64,000 nucleotides of DNA, from the NCBI RefSeq assembly GCF_900095745.1, contig NZ_FMIR01000019.1:248001-312000 (forward strand), read 5' to 3'. The notes beneath the pieces are model-generated. The model saw only the letters and a list, made by a program, of their open reading frames with translations, searched no databases and was not told the DNA's origin. Shown here piece after piece: positions 35,440-43,743 of this stretch. Source of the stretch: Microbacterium oxydans (GTDB lineage: Bacteria > Actinomycetota > Actinomycetes > Actinomycetales > Microbacteriaceae). Within the stretch, counting starts at the first letter, position 1, and each line of letters opens with the position of its first letter. The position numbers and the translations under genes were made by a program.

Positions 35440-35880
35440 GTGCCGACGAAACGCGCCCTTCCGAGTCCCTGTGCGCTCTGCGGCAGCATGCAGGGAGTGC
35501 GGATCGAGGGCGCCTGGTGCTGCGCCGATTGCGGGTGGCGCTACGGCGATGCCCCCGACCCCGACCTCCCTCTCCCCCGCGTCGATGTCGTCTACTACAT
35601 CCGGTACGACGGCCGGGTGAAGATCGGCACCAGCAGGCGTCCGCGACAGCGCCTCGCGAGCATCCGACACCAGGAGCTGCTCGCGTTCGAACGCGGCGAC
35701 CGATCCGTCGAGCAGCAGCGCCACCGGGAGTTCGCGGAAATACGCGAGGGCGGTGAGTGGTTCACCCTCACCCCTGATCTGCGGGCGCATGTGGCGGCAC
35801 TCCGCCTTGAGGGCGACCCCTGGCTCCTGTACGCGCGCTGGCTCAGCCGTGCACTGCAGGGCGCCGACGAACTCCCCTAG
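35440..35880 (+). CDS. Zinc-ribbon plus GIY-YIG-like (T5orf172/Mug113) nuclease domain protein
   Basis: A 146-residue two-part protein. An N-terminal zinc ribbon has CALC (residues 11-14) and CCADC (about 28-32). The rest matches the T5orf172/Mug113 branch of GIY-YIG nucleases: VYYIRYDGRVKIGTSRRPRQRL, an EQQRHREF helix with the metal-binding Glu, and GEWFTLT. GTG 35440 is the likely start. These small proteins occur in phages and in bacterial chromosomes; the role here is unknown. It lies alone between a dehydrogenase and a convergent SPW gene. Confidence 0.75.
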   Translation: MPTKRALPSPCALCGSMQGVRIEGAWCCADCGWRYGDAPDPDLPLPRVDVVYYIRYDGRVKIGTSRRPRQRLASIRHQELLAFERGDRSVEQQRHREFAEIREGGEWFTLTPDLRAHVAALRLEGDPWLLYARWLSRALQGADELP

Positions 35881-35947
35881 ACACGCAGGACGATGCCGGG
35901 CGGCTGCTTCGAGAAGTCCAGTCGCCCGGCATCGCGTCGGGAGTGGG

Positions 35948-36334
35948 TCAGGCGGTGGCGACGCGTCCTCGCGTGGTCGCCGGCTGCGGCTGCGAGAAGA
36001 GCACGACGACGATCACTGCGGCGCCCACGACGACGTGCGGGAGCCAGACGTTGAGGGCCTCGCCCGCGAAGCCGAAGATCCACGGCGACAGCGCGAGGAA
36101 CAGGCTCGCGACGATATCGAACACGAGGTGGACCGGCATCGGGATGAAACCGAAGGGACCCCATTCATACTTCGTGAACAGGCTGTACACGATCAGCCCG
36201 ACACCGAGGACGATGGGGATGATGACCGCCGCTCCGCCCACGCTCGCGAAGCCGAACAGCCAGGGCGCGGCGATCAATGCGATGCCGACGATGTAGTCGA
36301 GGGCTCCGTGGACCTTGGTGGGGATGAAACGCAT
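35948..36334 (-). CDS. SPW-repeat membrane protein
   Basis: A 128-residue protein with four predicted membrane helices arranged as two repeats. Each repeat contains a PWLFGFA/SPWIFGFA element: LIAAPWLFGFASVGG near residue 25 and LALSPWIFGFAGEAL near residue 82. Both match the SPW repeat. The start at 36334 (MRFIPTKVHGALDYIVG) is set by the first helix and GGAGGA upstream. Function unknown. It is divergent from the ABC importer operon, with a 190-bp space. Confidence 0.8.
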   Translation of the reverse strand: MRFIPTKVHGALDYIVGIALIAAPWLFGFASVGGAAVIIPIVLGVGLIVYSLFTKYEWGPFGFIPMPVHLVFDIVASLFLALSPWIFGFAGEALNVWLPHVVVGAAVIVVVLFSQPQPATTRGRVATA

Positions 36335-36524
36335 GATTCCTCCTTGTATGTCGCCGCTGGATGCGACTCCCCACTGGTTCGGCACCCGCGCCGGATCGGA
36401 TTGGCTTGCCCCAGGCCGTCGGTGACGGATTGTGACGGCGCCGAGATATCGGCCATCGCGGGAATCGATAGATTCAGGAGCATGTGCTTCCCGTGCACAT
36501 CACCCGACCTCCTGGAGCAAGATC

Positions 36525-37583
36525 ATGACTTCTCGTCGCCGCGCCCTCGCGGGCAGCGCTCTCGTCCTCGCCAGCGCACTCTTGGTGACCGCCTGCAGCT
36601 CGTCCGGATCGGGTGAAGCGACCGAGACTGCCGCGGACGCCCCCAAGATCACGTTCCTCTACTCGCCGTACGCGGATTACGCGCCCTTCTTCCTCGCCGA
36701 GGAGAACGGGTACTTCGAAGACGCCGGTCTCGACGTCGAGCTGGTCGCGAAGGGCGGCAGCTCGGGTGAGACGTACCAGCAGGTCAGCACCGGCAACATC
36801 ACCGCCGGCGGCGCGACCTGGGGTGCCGGTCTGTTCAACGCCACCAAGGCCGGTGCGTCGCTGTCGGTGATCGCCAGCGTGTCCCGCATCCCCGAGTCCG
36901 GCGCGAACCCGTCGCCGCTGATCGCTTCCGACGCCTCGGATGTGCAAGACGCCGCCGACCTGAAGGGCAAGAAGATCGGAATCCCCGGCGACGGCGGATT
37001 CGGCATCTACTCCGTCGCGCTCGCACTCGAGTCCGCCGGCCTGAGCGTCGACGACGTGGAGCTCGTGAACCTCAGCCCCGGTGACATCCCCGCCGCCCTC
37101 GCGAACGGTTCGGTGGATGCGAGCTGGTCGATCGAGCCGATCTCGTCCGCCGTCATCGCGCAGGGCATCGCGCACGAGCTGCTGCCCATCGACTACCAAG
37201 CGGGCGTCGAGCTGGGCGCCATGGTCTTCAACACCGAGTACGTCGAGAAGCACCCCGCTGCGGTCACCGCGTTCACCGCGGCCTACCTCAAGGCGGTCAA
37301 CGAGCTCGAGGACGGCGGCTGGGACGACCCGGCCACGCAGGAGATCATCGCCGAGTACACCGATCTGCCGGTCGAGACGCTGACCTCCATCGCGCTCACC
37401 ACGCAGGACCCGAGCGGCGCCATCGACTGGGAGGACGTCGCCCGGCAGGAGCAGTTCTTCCGGGACCGCGATGCGCTCGAGTTCGACGGCGACTCCGGCA
37501 TCGAGGACATCTACCGCGCAGACATCCTGAAGGACGCGATCGCCCTGCAGGAGAGCGGCGACCTCGCCTCGTCGAAGAAATGA
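36525..37583 (+). CDS. ABC importer substrate-binding lipoprotein (NMT1/THI5/SsuA type)
   Basis: A 352-residue periplasm-type binding protein with lipobox ALLVTAC followed by a Ser/Gly linker. The NMT1-like fold starts at ITFLYSPYADYAPFFLAEENGYF and has DLKGKKIGIPGDGGFGIYS and NGSVDASWSIEPIS. The family serves nitrate, sulfonates, taurine and thiamine-pyrimidine precursors; the neighbours do not settle which. The ATG at 36525 gives a proper signal. The ATPase gene overlaps by 4 bp. Confidence 0.9.
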   Translation: MTSRRRALAGSALVLASALLVTACSSSGSGEATETAADAPKITFLYSPYADYAPFFLAEENGYFEDAGLDVELVAKGGSSGETYQQVSTGNITAGGATWGAGLFNATKAGASLSVIASVSRIPESGANPSPLIASDASDVQDAADLKGKKIGIPGDGGFGIYSVALALESAGLSVDDVELVNLSPGDIPAALANGSVDASWSIEPISSAVIAQGIAHELLPIDYQAGVELGAMVFNTEYVEKHPAAVTAFTAAYLKAVNELEDGGWDDPATQEIIAEYTDLPVETLTSIALTTQDPSGAIDWEDVARQEQFFRDRDALEFDGDSGIEDIYRADILKDAIALQESGDLASSKK

Positions 37584-38344
37584 GCGGCCTCCGCGTCCAG
37601 GGGCTCTGGAAGGCCTACGCGAACGCCGACCGCAAGGACGAGCTTCTCGTCGCCCTCCAGGACATCGACCTGGAGATCGCCGACAACGAGTTCGTCTGTG
37701 TGCTGGGCCCGTCCGGCTGCGGGAAGAGCACTCTGCTCCGGCTCGCGGCGGGCCTCGAGAAGCCGAGTCTCGGCACGATCGAGACCTCGAGCCGTCCGTC
37801 GGTGGTGTTCCAGGAGCACGGCGTGTTCCCCTGGCTGACCGTCGCCCAGAACATCGGGTACCCGCTCAAACTGCGCGGTCTCTCTCGTGTGCAGCGCACC
37901 GAGCGGGTCGATCAGCTGCTCGACCTCGTCGGGCTCTCCGAGTTCGGCGGGTTCTACCCGGCGCAGATCTCCGGTGGGATGCGCCAGCGCACCTCGGTGG
38001 CCCGCGCGCTCGCTGATGACGGCGACCTGCTGCTCATGGACGAACCCTTCGGAGCACTCGACGAGCAGACCAGGGTCACGCTGCAGCAGGAGCTGCTGCA
38101 GATCTGGGAGCGCACGTCGAAGTCCGTGATGTTCATCACCCACAGCGTCGACGAGGCGCTGATGCTCGCCGACCGCGTCGTCGTGATGTCTCATCGCCCC
38201 GGACGCATCATCGACGACATCGAGGTGCCGTTCGGTCGGCCGCGTGACATCGCCGGTCTTCGCCGCGACCCCCGCTACGGCGAGATCACGGCGCGGCTGT
38301 GGTCACTGCTGGAGAACTCGACGGAACAGGAGCTGGCGTCATGA
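37580..38344 (+). CDS. ABC importer ATPase (SsuB/TauB type)
   Basis: A 254-residue ATPase with Walker A GPSGCGKSTLLRLAAG, Q-loop VVFQEHGVFPWLTVAQNI, signature ISGGMRQRTSVARALADDG, Walker B LLLMDEPFGALDEQT and H-loop MFITHSVDEALMLADRVVVM. The layout is typical of nitrate/sulfonate/taurine importers. It overlaps both the binding-protein and permease genes by 4 bp. Confidence 0.93.
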   Translation: MSGLRVQGLWKAYANADRKDELLVALQDIDLEIADNEFVCVLGPSGCGKSTLLRLAAGLEKPSLGTIETSSRPSVVFQEHGVFPWLTVAQNIGYPLKLRGLSRVQRTERVDQLLDLVGLSEFGGFYPAQISGGMRQRTSVARALADDGDLLLMDEPFGALDEQTRVTLQQELLQIWERTSKSVMFITHSVDEALMLADRVVVMSHRPGRIIDDIEVPFGRPRDIAGLRRDPRYGEITARLWSLLENSTEQELAS

Positions 38345-39156
38345 CGACGATCGCCGACCCGAAGATCGAGGCGCAGCTGAAGGAGGCGGTGCAGGCCGAA
38401 CGCGGATCCGTGTGGGTGCGCAGGCTCGGCCCGTACACACCGCTGCTGATCCTCCTCGTCTGGGAGATCGCGAGCCGCACCGGGCTCCTCGATTCGCGCT
38501 TCTTCCCCGCGCCGACCTCCATCATCGAGACGTTCTTCGAGCTGCTGGCCTCGGGAGTCCTGCTGGAGAACATCGGGATCACGCTGTCGCGCATCGCCGT
38601 GGGCTTCGTGCTGGGCGCGGTGCCCGGCATCATCCTCGGCATCCTGCTGGGTTCGGTGCGCACGCTGCGACTGCTCCTCGATCCGATCTTCTCGGCTCTG
38701 CTGCCGGTACCGAAGGTCGCGATCTTCCCGTTGCTGCTGCTGATCTTCGGCCTCGGCGAGACGAGCAAGTACGTGATCGTCGCGATCGGTGTGTTCTTCT
38801 ATCTGCTCTTCAACACGCTGGGTGGTGTGATGCAGACGCCGCCGCTGCTGAACGACGTCGCCAACGCCAACGGCGCGACGCGGCTGCAGCGGTGGCTGAC
38901 CGTCTCGTTCCCCTATGCGCTGCCGTCGATCTTCACCGGCATCAAACTCGCCACGGGTGGAGCTTTCGTGATCATCGCGGCCTCGGAGTTCGTCGGTGCG
39001 AACAGCGGGCTGGGCTACATGATCTGGAGTTCGTGGGGGACGTTCGCCGTGTCGAAGATGTACGTCGGCATCGTCACGATCTCCGTGCTCGGCTACGGCG
39101 CGACCGCGCTCTGGGCTCTGCTCGAGCGGCGCGTCGTGCCGTGGGTCAAGTACTGA
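38341..39156 (+). CDS. ABC importer permease (SsuC/TauC type)
   Basis: A 271-residue permease with about six membrane helices. The cytoplasmic EAA-type loop reads ANANGATRLQRWLTVSFPYALPSIFTGIKLATGGAFVII. TLSRIAVGFVLGAVPGIILG is the helix 2 region, and LLVWEIASRTGLLDSRFFPAP is the typical SsuC N-terminus. The ATG at 38341 lies in the ATPase stop (ATGA), so the frame's earlier start is not used. It completes a one-binding-protein, one-ATPase, one-permease importer. Confidence 0.92.
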   Translation: MTTIADPKIEAQLKEAVQAERGSVWVRRLGPYTPLLILLVWEIASRTGLLDSRFFPAPTSIIETFFELLASGVLLENIGITLSRIAVGFVLGAVPGIILGILLGSVRTLRLLLDPIFSALLPVPKVAIFPLLLLIFGLGETSKYVIVAIGVFFYLLFNTLGGVMQTPPLLNDVANANGATRLQRWLTVSFPYALPSIFTGIKLATGGAFVIIAASEFVGANSGLGYMIWSSWGTFAVSKMYVGIVTISVLGYGATALWALLERRVVPWVKY

Positions 39157-39173
39157 ACGGCGGGACGTACACG

Positions 39174-40157
39174 ATGGACCTCGATGCTCACGAGATGCTC
39201 TTCGATCTGCGCGCCGTGCTCCGGGCGGCGGCGCCGCACAGCGATCCGGCCGATGTGGAGCTGGCGGCGTTCTGGCTGATCCAGGCTGAGCTGCTCGGCC
39301 TTCCCGAGTTCGGCATCCGGATGCTGGCGCGCGACCTCGAGCGGCTCGAAGGGCACGAATCGGCGTCGGCGCCCGCCACGCCCTCGGGCGCCGATGACGC
39401 GCCGATCGGGTCCGTCGACGCGACCGGAGTGCCCGGAGTGGTCGCACTCGCCTCGGCCGTGCGGCGCGCCGCACGGAACGTCGAGGCGCACGGAGTCGCC
39501 ATCGTCGGCATCCGCGGTGCCGGCGCACTCGGCATCCTCGGACTCGCGGCCCGCGCGCTCGCCGCGCGCGGCGCTGTCGCCCTGCTCGCCGCGCAGTCAC
39601 CGGCGACCGTCGCACCGTGGGGTGGACAAGCCGCCGCAATCGGCACGAATCCACTCGCCGTCGGAGTTCCCCGTGCCGATGCTCCCCCGCTCGTGGTCGA
39701 CTACGCCACGTCGACGCTCACGCTCGCCGCGGTCCGCGAGGCTCGCGGCGCCGGCGTGTCCCTCCCGGAGGGCAGTGCGGTCGACGCGGCCGGTGAGCCC
39801 ACCACGGATCCCGCCGCCGCCGCCGCTCTCCTCCCCGCGGGCCTCGTCGGGTCGCTCACCGGACTCGTGGTCGAGCTCCTGGCCGGTGTCGCCGTCGGCG
39901 GGCGGGTCACCGACCCCGCTGCCCCGTCCAGCAGAGGCGCGGTCCTCATCGCGTTCGACCCCGCTCGTGCGGGAGGCGCCGACATCGCGCAGGGCACGGC
40001 CGCACTGGATCGCGAGTGGCGCGGCGCCGGCGGTCACCTCCCCGCGCGCTTCGATGCGCTCGCGAGCAACCCGGCAGACCTTCCAGACGCTATCCGCGTC
40101 TCCGAAGAGACAGCATCCTGGTTGCGCGCACGAACGTCGGAAGCACCCGGCACATGA
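39174..40157 (+). CDS. Degenerate malate/L-lactate dehydrogenase (Ldh2)-family protein
   Basis: A 327-residue member of the Ldh2/malate dehydrogenase family by overall pattern: APWGGQAAAIGTNPLAVGVPR, PPLVVDYATSTLTLAAV, DAAGEPTTDPAAAAALLP. The family's catalytic DSHG is here LPEFGIRML (His lost), the NSNHFG segment is GIRGAGALGI, and the KGYGL nicotinamide motif is VGSLTGL (Lys lost). It probably lacks the usual NAD-dependent activity or binds another compound. It starts at 39174 with GGCGGGA upstream, 17 bp after the permease, and its stop overlaps the next start. Confidence 0.72.
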   Translation: MDLDAHEMLFDLRAVLRAAAPHSDPADVELAAFWLIQAELLGLPEFGIRMLARDLERLEGHESASAPATPSGADDAPIGSVDATGVPGVVALASAVRRAARNVEAHGVAIVGIRGAGALGILGLAARALAARGAVALLAAQSPATVAPWGGQAAAIGTNPLAVGVPRADAPPLVVDYATSTLTLAAVREARGAGVSLPEGSAVDAAGEPTTDPAAAAALLPAGLVGSLTGLVVELLAGVAVGGRVTDPAAPSSRGAVLIAFDPARAGGADIAQGTAALDREWRGAGGHLPARFDALASNPADLPDAIRVSEETASWLRARTSEAPGT

Positions 40158-41539
40158 GCGCCCTTGCATCCTTGACGCTCAGCGTGAGTCCGCAGATCGG
40201 TCCCCTGACGGAACGTCGAGAGATCCGCATCAGCGGCGCAGTGCCGGGATCTCTGGTCACCGTGCGCGCGGTCACGGCGCGCGACGGTGGCGATTGGGCG
40301 GCCCAGGCGACATTCCTCGCCGACGACGACGGGGAGATCGACCTCGGGACGCAGGCTCCGGTGTCCGGCGACTACCGCGTGGCGGACTCGATGGGCCTGT
40401 TCTGGTCGCAGCGCCGCGAGGAGGGCACGACGGGATCCGCTGAGCCCATTGACGTCGCGCGTCCTCTCTCGACCGTCCTCACCGCCTGGGCCGAACCGGG
40501 GACCGGATACCTCGATCAACCCGGCGACGGTGCCGGCGCCGCAGAGATCGCCATCGAGGTGACCCAGCGGCTCAGCGGTGACGGCGTCGAGAGAGCCGAG
40601 GTCTGCTCGGGCGGGCTCGTCGGCACGCTGTTCCGCCCGCCGCACGACGGTCCTCTTCCCACCGTAATCGTGCTCAACGGTTCTGGCGGGGGCATCAACG
40701 AGGCTCGCGCCGCGCAGTATGCTTCCCGCGGCATACAGGCGCTCGCGCTCGGATACTTCCGGGCACCCGGTCTGCCCGACCACATCTCCCGCACACCGCT
40801 GGAGTACTTCGAGCGCGCCCTCCGGTACGTCGTCTCCGAGCTCTCACCGCTCGGCGGGCGCCCGATCGTGAGCGGGCAGTCGCGCGGTGGCGAACTGTCC
40901 CTGCTGCTGGCCGCGACCTATCCCGACCTCGTCCTCGGGGTCGCCGCCTTCGTCCCCGCAGCGTTCGCCTTCGGAGCGCAGGGCGCCGCCGACCCCGCCG
41001 AAGGATGGAACGGCCCGACCTGGACGCGCGACGGCGAACCGCTCGAGCATCTGTGGCACGACAACACCGGCGTGACCTGGCAGCCCTGGAACGACGAGCC
41101 CGCACCGACACGCCACCGCGACGTGTACATCGATGGCCTCCACGATCGCGACCTCGCCCGTGCGTCACGCATCCCGATCGAACGGTTTGCCGGCCCCGTC
41201 GCATGCATCTCCGGGCTCGACGATCGCGCGTGGCCGTCCAGCATGGCATCGCGCATCGTGCTCGACACGCTGGCGAGACACGGGCATGCCGCGGAGCGCC
41301 TGCACCTCGACTACGAGGAGGCCGGGCACGGCATTGCGCTCCCCCACCTCCCCAGCACCGACATCGAACGCCTGCACCCGGTCTCCGGTGTGCGCTATTC
41401 GAACGGCGGCACGCCACGCGGCATCGCCATCGCCGGCGCCGACTCGTTCGAACAGGTCTGCGCATTCATCCACCGCACGGCGGAACGCACGGCGTCGGCC
41501 GCCGACAACGCACCCCACTCCCACGAAGAAGGACGGTAG
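40154..41539 (+). CDS. BAAT-type acyl-CoA thioester hydrolase/acyltransferase
   Basis: A 461-residue two-domain protein. An N-terminal beta-sandwich of the thioesterase/amino-acid N-acyltransferase type (about 8-130, LTERREIRISGAVPGSLVTV) precedes an alpha/beta hydrolase. The nucleophile is in SGQSRGGELSLLLA, the acid in ISGLDDRAWPSSM and the His in EEAGHGIALP. In relatives Ser or Cys at the nucleophile separates hydrolase from transferase; Ser here suggests thioester hydrolysis. It is coupled to the Ldh2-like gene by an ATGA overlap and precedes a DUF1684 gene by 2 bp. Confidence 0.85.
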   Translation: MSALASLTLSVSPQIGPLTERREIRISGAVPGSLVTVRAVTARDGGDWAAQATFLADDDGEIDLGTQAPVSGDYRVADSMGLFWSQRREEGTTGSAEPIDVARPLSTVLTAWAEPGTGYLDQPGDGAGAAEIAIEVTQRLSGDGVERAEVCSGGLVGTLFRPPHDGPLPTVIVLNGSGGGINEARAAQYASRGIQALALGYFRAPGLPDHISRTPLEYFERALRYVVSELSPLGGRPIVSGQSRGGELSLLLAATYPDLVLGVAAFVPAAFAFGAQGAADPAEGWNGPTWTRDGEPLEHLWHDNTGVTWQPWNDEPAPTRHRDVYIDGLHDRDLARASRIPIERFAGPVACISGLDDRAWPSSMASRIVLDTLARHGHAAERLHLDYEEAGHGIALPHLPSTDIERLHPVSGVRYSNGGTPRGIAIAGADSFEQVCAFIHRTAERTASAADNAPHSHEEGR

Positions 41540-41541
41540 TC

Positions 41542-42417
41542 ATGCCCGCGAAGGAGCATTTGGAAGGCCAGTGGCGCGAGTGGCGTCATGCCCGCGTCTC
41601 AGAGCTCGCGCGCCCGTACGGCTGGACGGCGCTGGTCGCTCAGCACTGGCTCCGCGACGGCGACGACGGCCTCGTCCTCGACGGCCTTCCCGGCACATGG
41701 GGCGTGTCGGACGGCAAGGTCCTGTACACGCCGCCGACCGACGGTCCGAACCTCGCGGTCGACGGCGAGTACCCCACCGGCACCGTCGAGATCGTGCCCG
41801 GGCGCAACCAGACCTACGGCCACGGGCGCAGCGTCCCCGTCTACTCCGGGGTGAGCGAGGTCGAGACCATCCCGCGCACGACCGACGACGGCGACCGCAT
41901 CTTCGCGGTGCGGGTGCGGGACCCCCGCGAATCCGCACGCAAGGACTTCTCCGGCCTCGCGGCCTACGACTACGACCCGACCTGGCGTATCCCCGCCCGA
42001 TTCACGCCGGCCGTGCGGGAGGACGTCGAGCAGGTCACGGTCGAGACCGGGGTCCGCGAGACCACGGCGCGCATCGGGACGCTGGCGTTCGAGCACGGCG
42101 GCCGCACGTATGAGCTCGCACTGATCGGCAAGGATGCCGCGTACGGCGTGCAACCCGTCGCGCACATCCGCGACCTGACGAGCGGGAAGACGACGTACGG
42201 TGCCGGACGGGTCGTCGAGCTGCAGTTCGCGGACGAGGCGGGTCAGGAGATCGACCACATCGACTTCAACTATCTGACCGCGCTCCCCTGTGCGTTCACG
42301 AACTTCGTCACCTGCCCCCTCCCGCCGAGCCAGAACCACCTGGACTTCGAAGTGGCGGCGGGCGAGAAGAAGCCGGATGTCGACATCGACCGGGTGCTGA
42401 CCTTTCAGAGCACCTGA
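41542..42417 (+). CDS. DUF1684 domain protein
   Basis: A 291-residue cytoplasmic protein of the DUF1684 family. Visible family features are KDFSGLAAYDYDPTWRIPA, the AHIRDLTSGKTTYGAGR region, and the C-terminal LPCAFTNFVTCPLPPSQNHL with AGEKK. The function is unknown; relatives sit beside hydrolases and transporters. It is the last tightly packed gene of the ABC importer operon, 2 bp after the BAAT-type gene. The start at 41542 has GAAGGACGG upstream. Confidence 0.82.
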   Translation: MPAKEHLEGQWREWRHARVSELARPYGWTALVAQHWLRDGDDGLVLDGLPGTWGVSDGKVLYTPPTDGPNLAVDGEYPTGTVEIVPGRNQTYGHGRSVPVYSGVSEVETIPRTTDDGDRIFAVRVRDPRESARKDFSGLAAYDYDPTWRIPARFTPAVREDVEQVTVETGVRETTARIGTLAFEHGGRTYELALIGKDAAYGVQPVAHIRDLTSGKTTYGAGRVVELQFADEAGQEIDHIDFNYLTALPCAFTNFVTCPLPPSQNHLDFEVAAGEKKPDVDIDRVLTFQST

Positions 42418-42482
42418 CCCCGCTCTGCGAGGGGCCGCGACGACCCACGGCCCAGTCCCAGCGAGCACTGCTACGGTGAGGG

Positions 42483-42501
42483 TGTCGGCATCTTGCCGAC
42501 A
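42483..42501. promoter_or_regulatory. Inverted repeat upstream of DUF1611 gene
   Basis: TGTCGGCA-TCT-TGCCGACA has 8-bp perfect arms and a 3-bp centre. It lies 66 bp after the DUF1684 stop and 85 bp before the DUF1611 start. It may be an operator or a weak terminator; no T-run follows. Confidence 0.45.
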
Positions 42502-42585
42502 TCAGGGAAGACTTCTCGTCGACCAACGGGCCTTCTGGGTCATTTCGTTCTCCGTCGCCTCCTCTGTGCGAGCCCGAGGAGCGTC

Positions 42586-43743
42586 ATGCCCACCCCGTCA
42601 GTTCCCTCTTCCATCGACCCCGCGCACGCCTGGGCGGAGCCCATCGCGCTCCCGGTCGGCACCACGGCGATCGTGTACTGCGAAGGCCAGTTCGGCGAGC
42701 AGGACGGCAAGACCGCGAACGGACTCGTCCGCCACTCCGAGAAGTACGAGATCCTCAGCGTCATCGACAGCACGCACGCCGGCGCGGACGCCGGGATGCT
42801 GTTGGACGGCACCGCGAACGGCATCCCGATCCTCGGCGGCCTCGCCACGGCGATCGCGCACGCCGGCCACGTCCCGGACTACCTGATCTGCGGAGTCGCT
42901 CCCGCCGACGGGCTGCTCTCGGCCGACCAGCGCACCGTGCTGCTCGACGGCATCGCCCGTGGCATGCACATCATCAACGGGCTCCACGAGTTCCTCACGG
43001 ACGACGCGGAGTTCGTCGCCGCCGCCCTGCTCGCCGGGGTGACCATCACCGACATCCGCCGCCCCAAGGACAAGAAGGATCTCCACCTCTTCTCCGGGCG
43101 CATCTTCGACGTGACCTGCCCGCGCATCACCATCCTCGGCACCGACGGCGCGATCGGCAAGCGCACCACGGCCACGATCCTCGTTCGTGCGCTCAACGAT
43201 CGCGGCATTCATGCCGTCATGGTCGGCACGGGACAGACCACGATCATCCAGGGCGGTCGCTACGGCGTCGCGCTCGACGCGCTCGTGCCGCAGTTCTGCT
43301 CGGGCGAGGTCGAGAATCAGGTCGTCGCCGCGTTCGAGGGCGAGAACCCCGACGTGATCATCGTCGAAGGCCAGGGCGCGCTCAGCCACCCGGCGTACAT
43401 CACTTCGGCGCACATTCTCCGCGGAAGCCAGCCCGAGGGAGTGATCGTGCAGCACGCGCCGGGTCGCAGTGTCCTGGGCGACTTCCCGATGGTCGCGATG
43501 CCGACCGTCACGAGCGAGATCGCCCTGATCGAGGCCTTCGCCGACACTCGCGTGATCGGCGTGACCGTGAACCACGAGAACCTCTCGGCGGATCAGCTGG
43601 CCGGGGCGATCGACGAGATCGAACTCGACACGGGCCTGCCGGCGACCGACCCGCTGACGCGTCCGCTGTCCGAACTCGTCGAGATGGTGCTCCAGGCGTT
43701 CCCCGCGCTCACACCGCGACAGACCACCCGTACAGCCGCGTGA
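42586..43743 (+). CDS. DUF1611 (DgcN-like) P-loop protein
   Basis: A 385-residue protein with a P-loop at GTDGAIGKRTTATIL near residue 185, preceded by a DUF1611 N-terminal Rossmann-like domain (IVYCEGQFGEQDGKTANGLV). GTGQTTIIQGGRYGVALDA and IIVEGQGALSHPAY are further signatures. Some DUF1611 members (DgcN) act on D-glutamate by N-acetylation with a DgcA epimerase partner; no dgcA-like gene is here. It is separated from the ABC operon by 168 bp and a dyad. The 3' end overlaps the convergent PemK-like gene by 35 bp. Confidence 0.85.
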   Translation: MPTPSVPSSIDPAHAWAEPIALPVGTTAIVYCEGQFGEQDGKTANGLVRHSEKYEILSVIDSTHAGADAGMLLDGTANGIPILGGLATAIAHAGHVPDYLICGVAPADGLLSADQRTVLLDGIARGMHIINGLHEFLTDDAEFVAAALLAGVTITDIRRPKDKKDLHLFSGRIFDVTCPRITILGTDGAIGKRTTATILVRALNDRGIHAVMVGTGQTTIIQGGRYGVALDALVPQFCSGEVENQVVAAFEGENPDVIIVEGQGALSHPAYITSAHILRGSQPEGVIVQHAPGRSVLGDFPMVAMPTVTSEIALIEAFADTRVIGVTVNHENLSADQLAGAIDEIELDTGLPATDPLTRPLSELVEMVLQAFPALTPRQTTRTAA

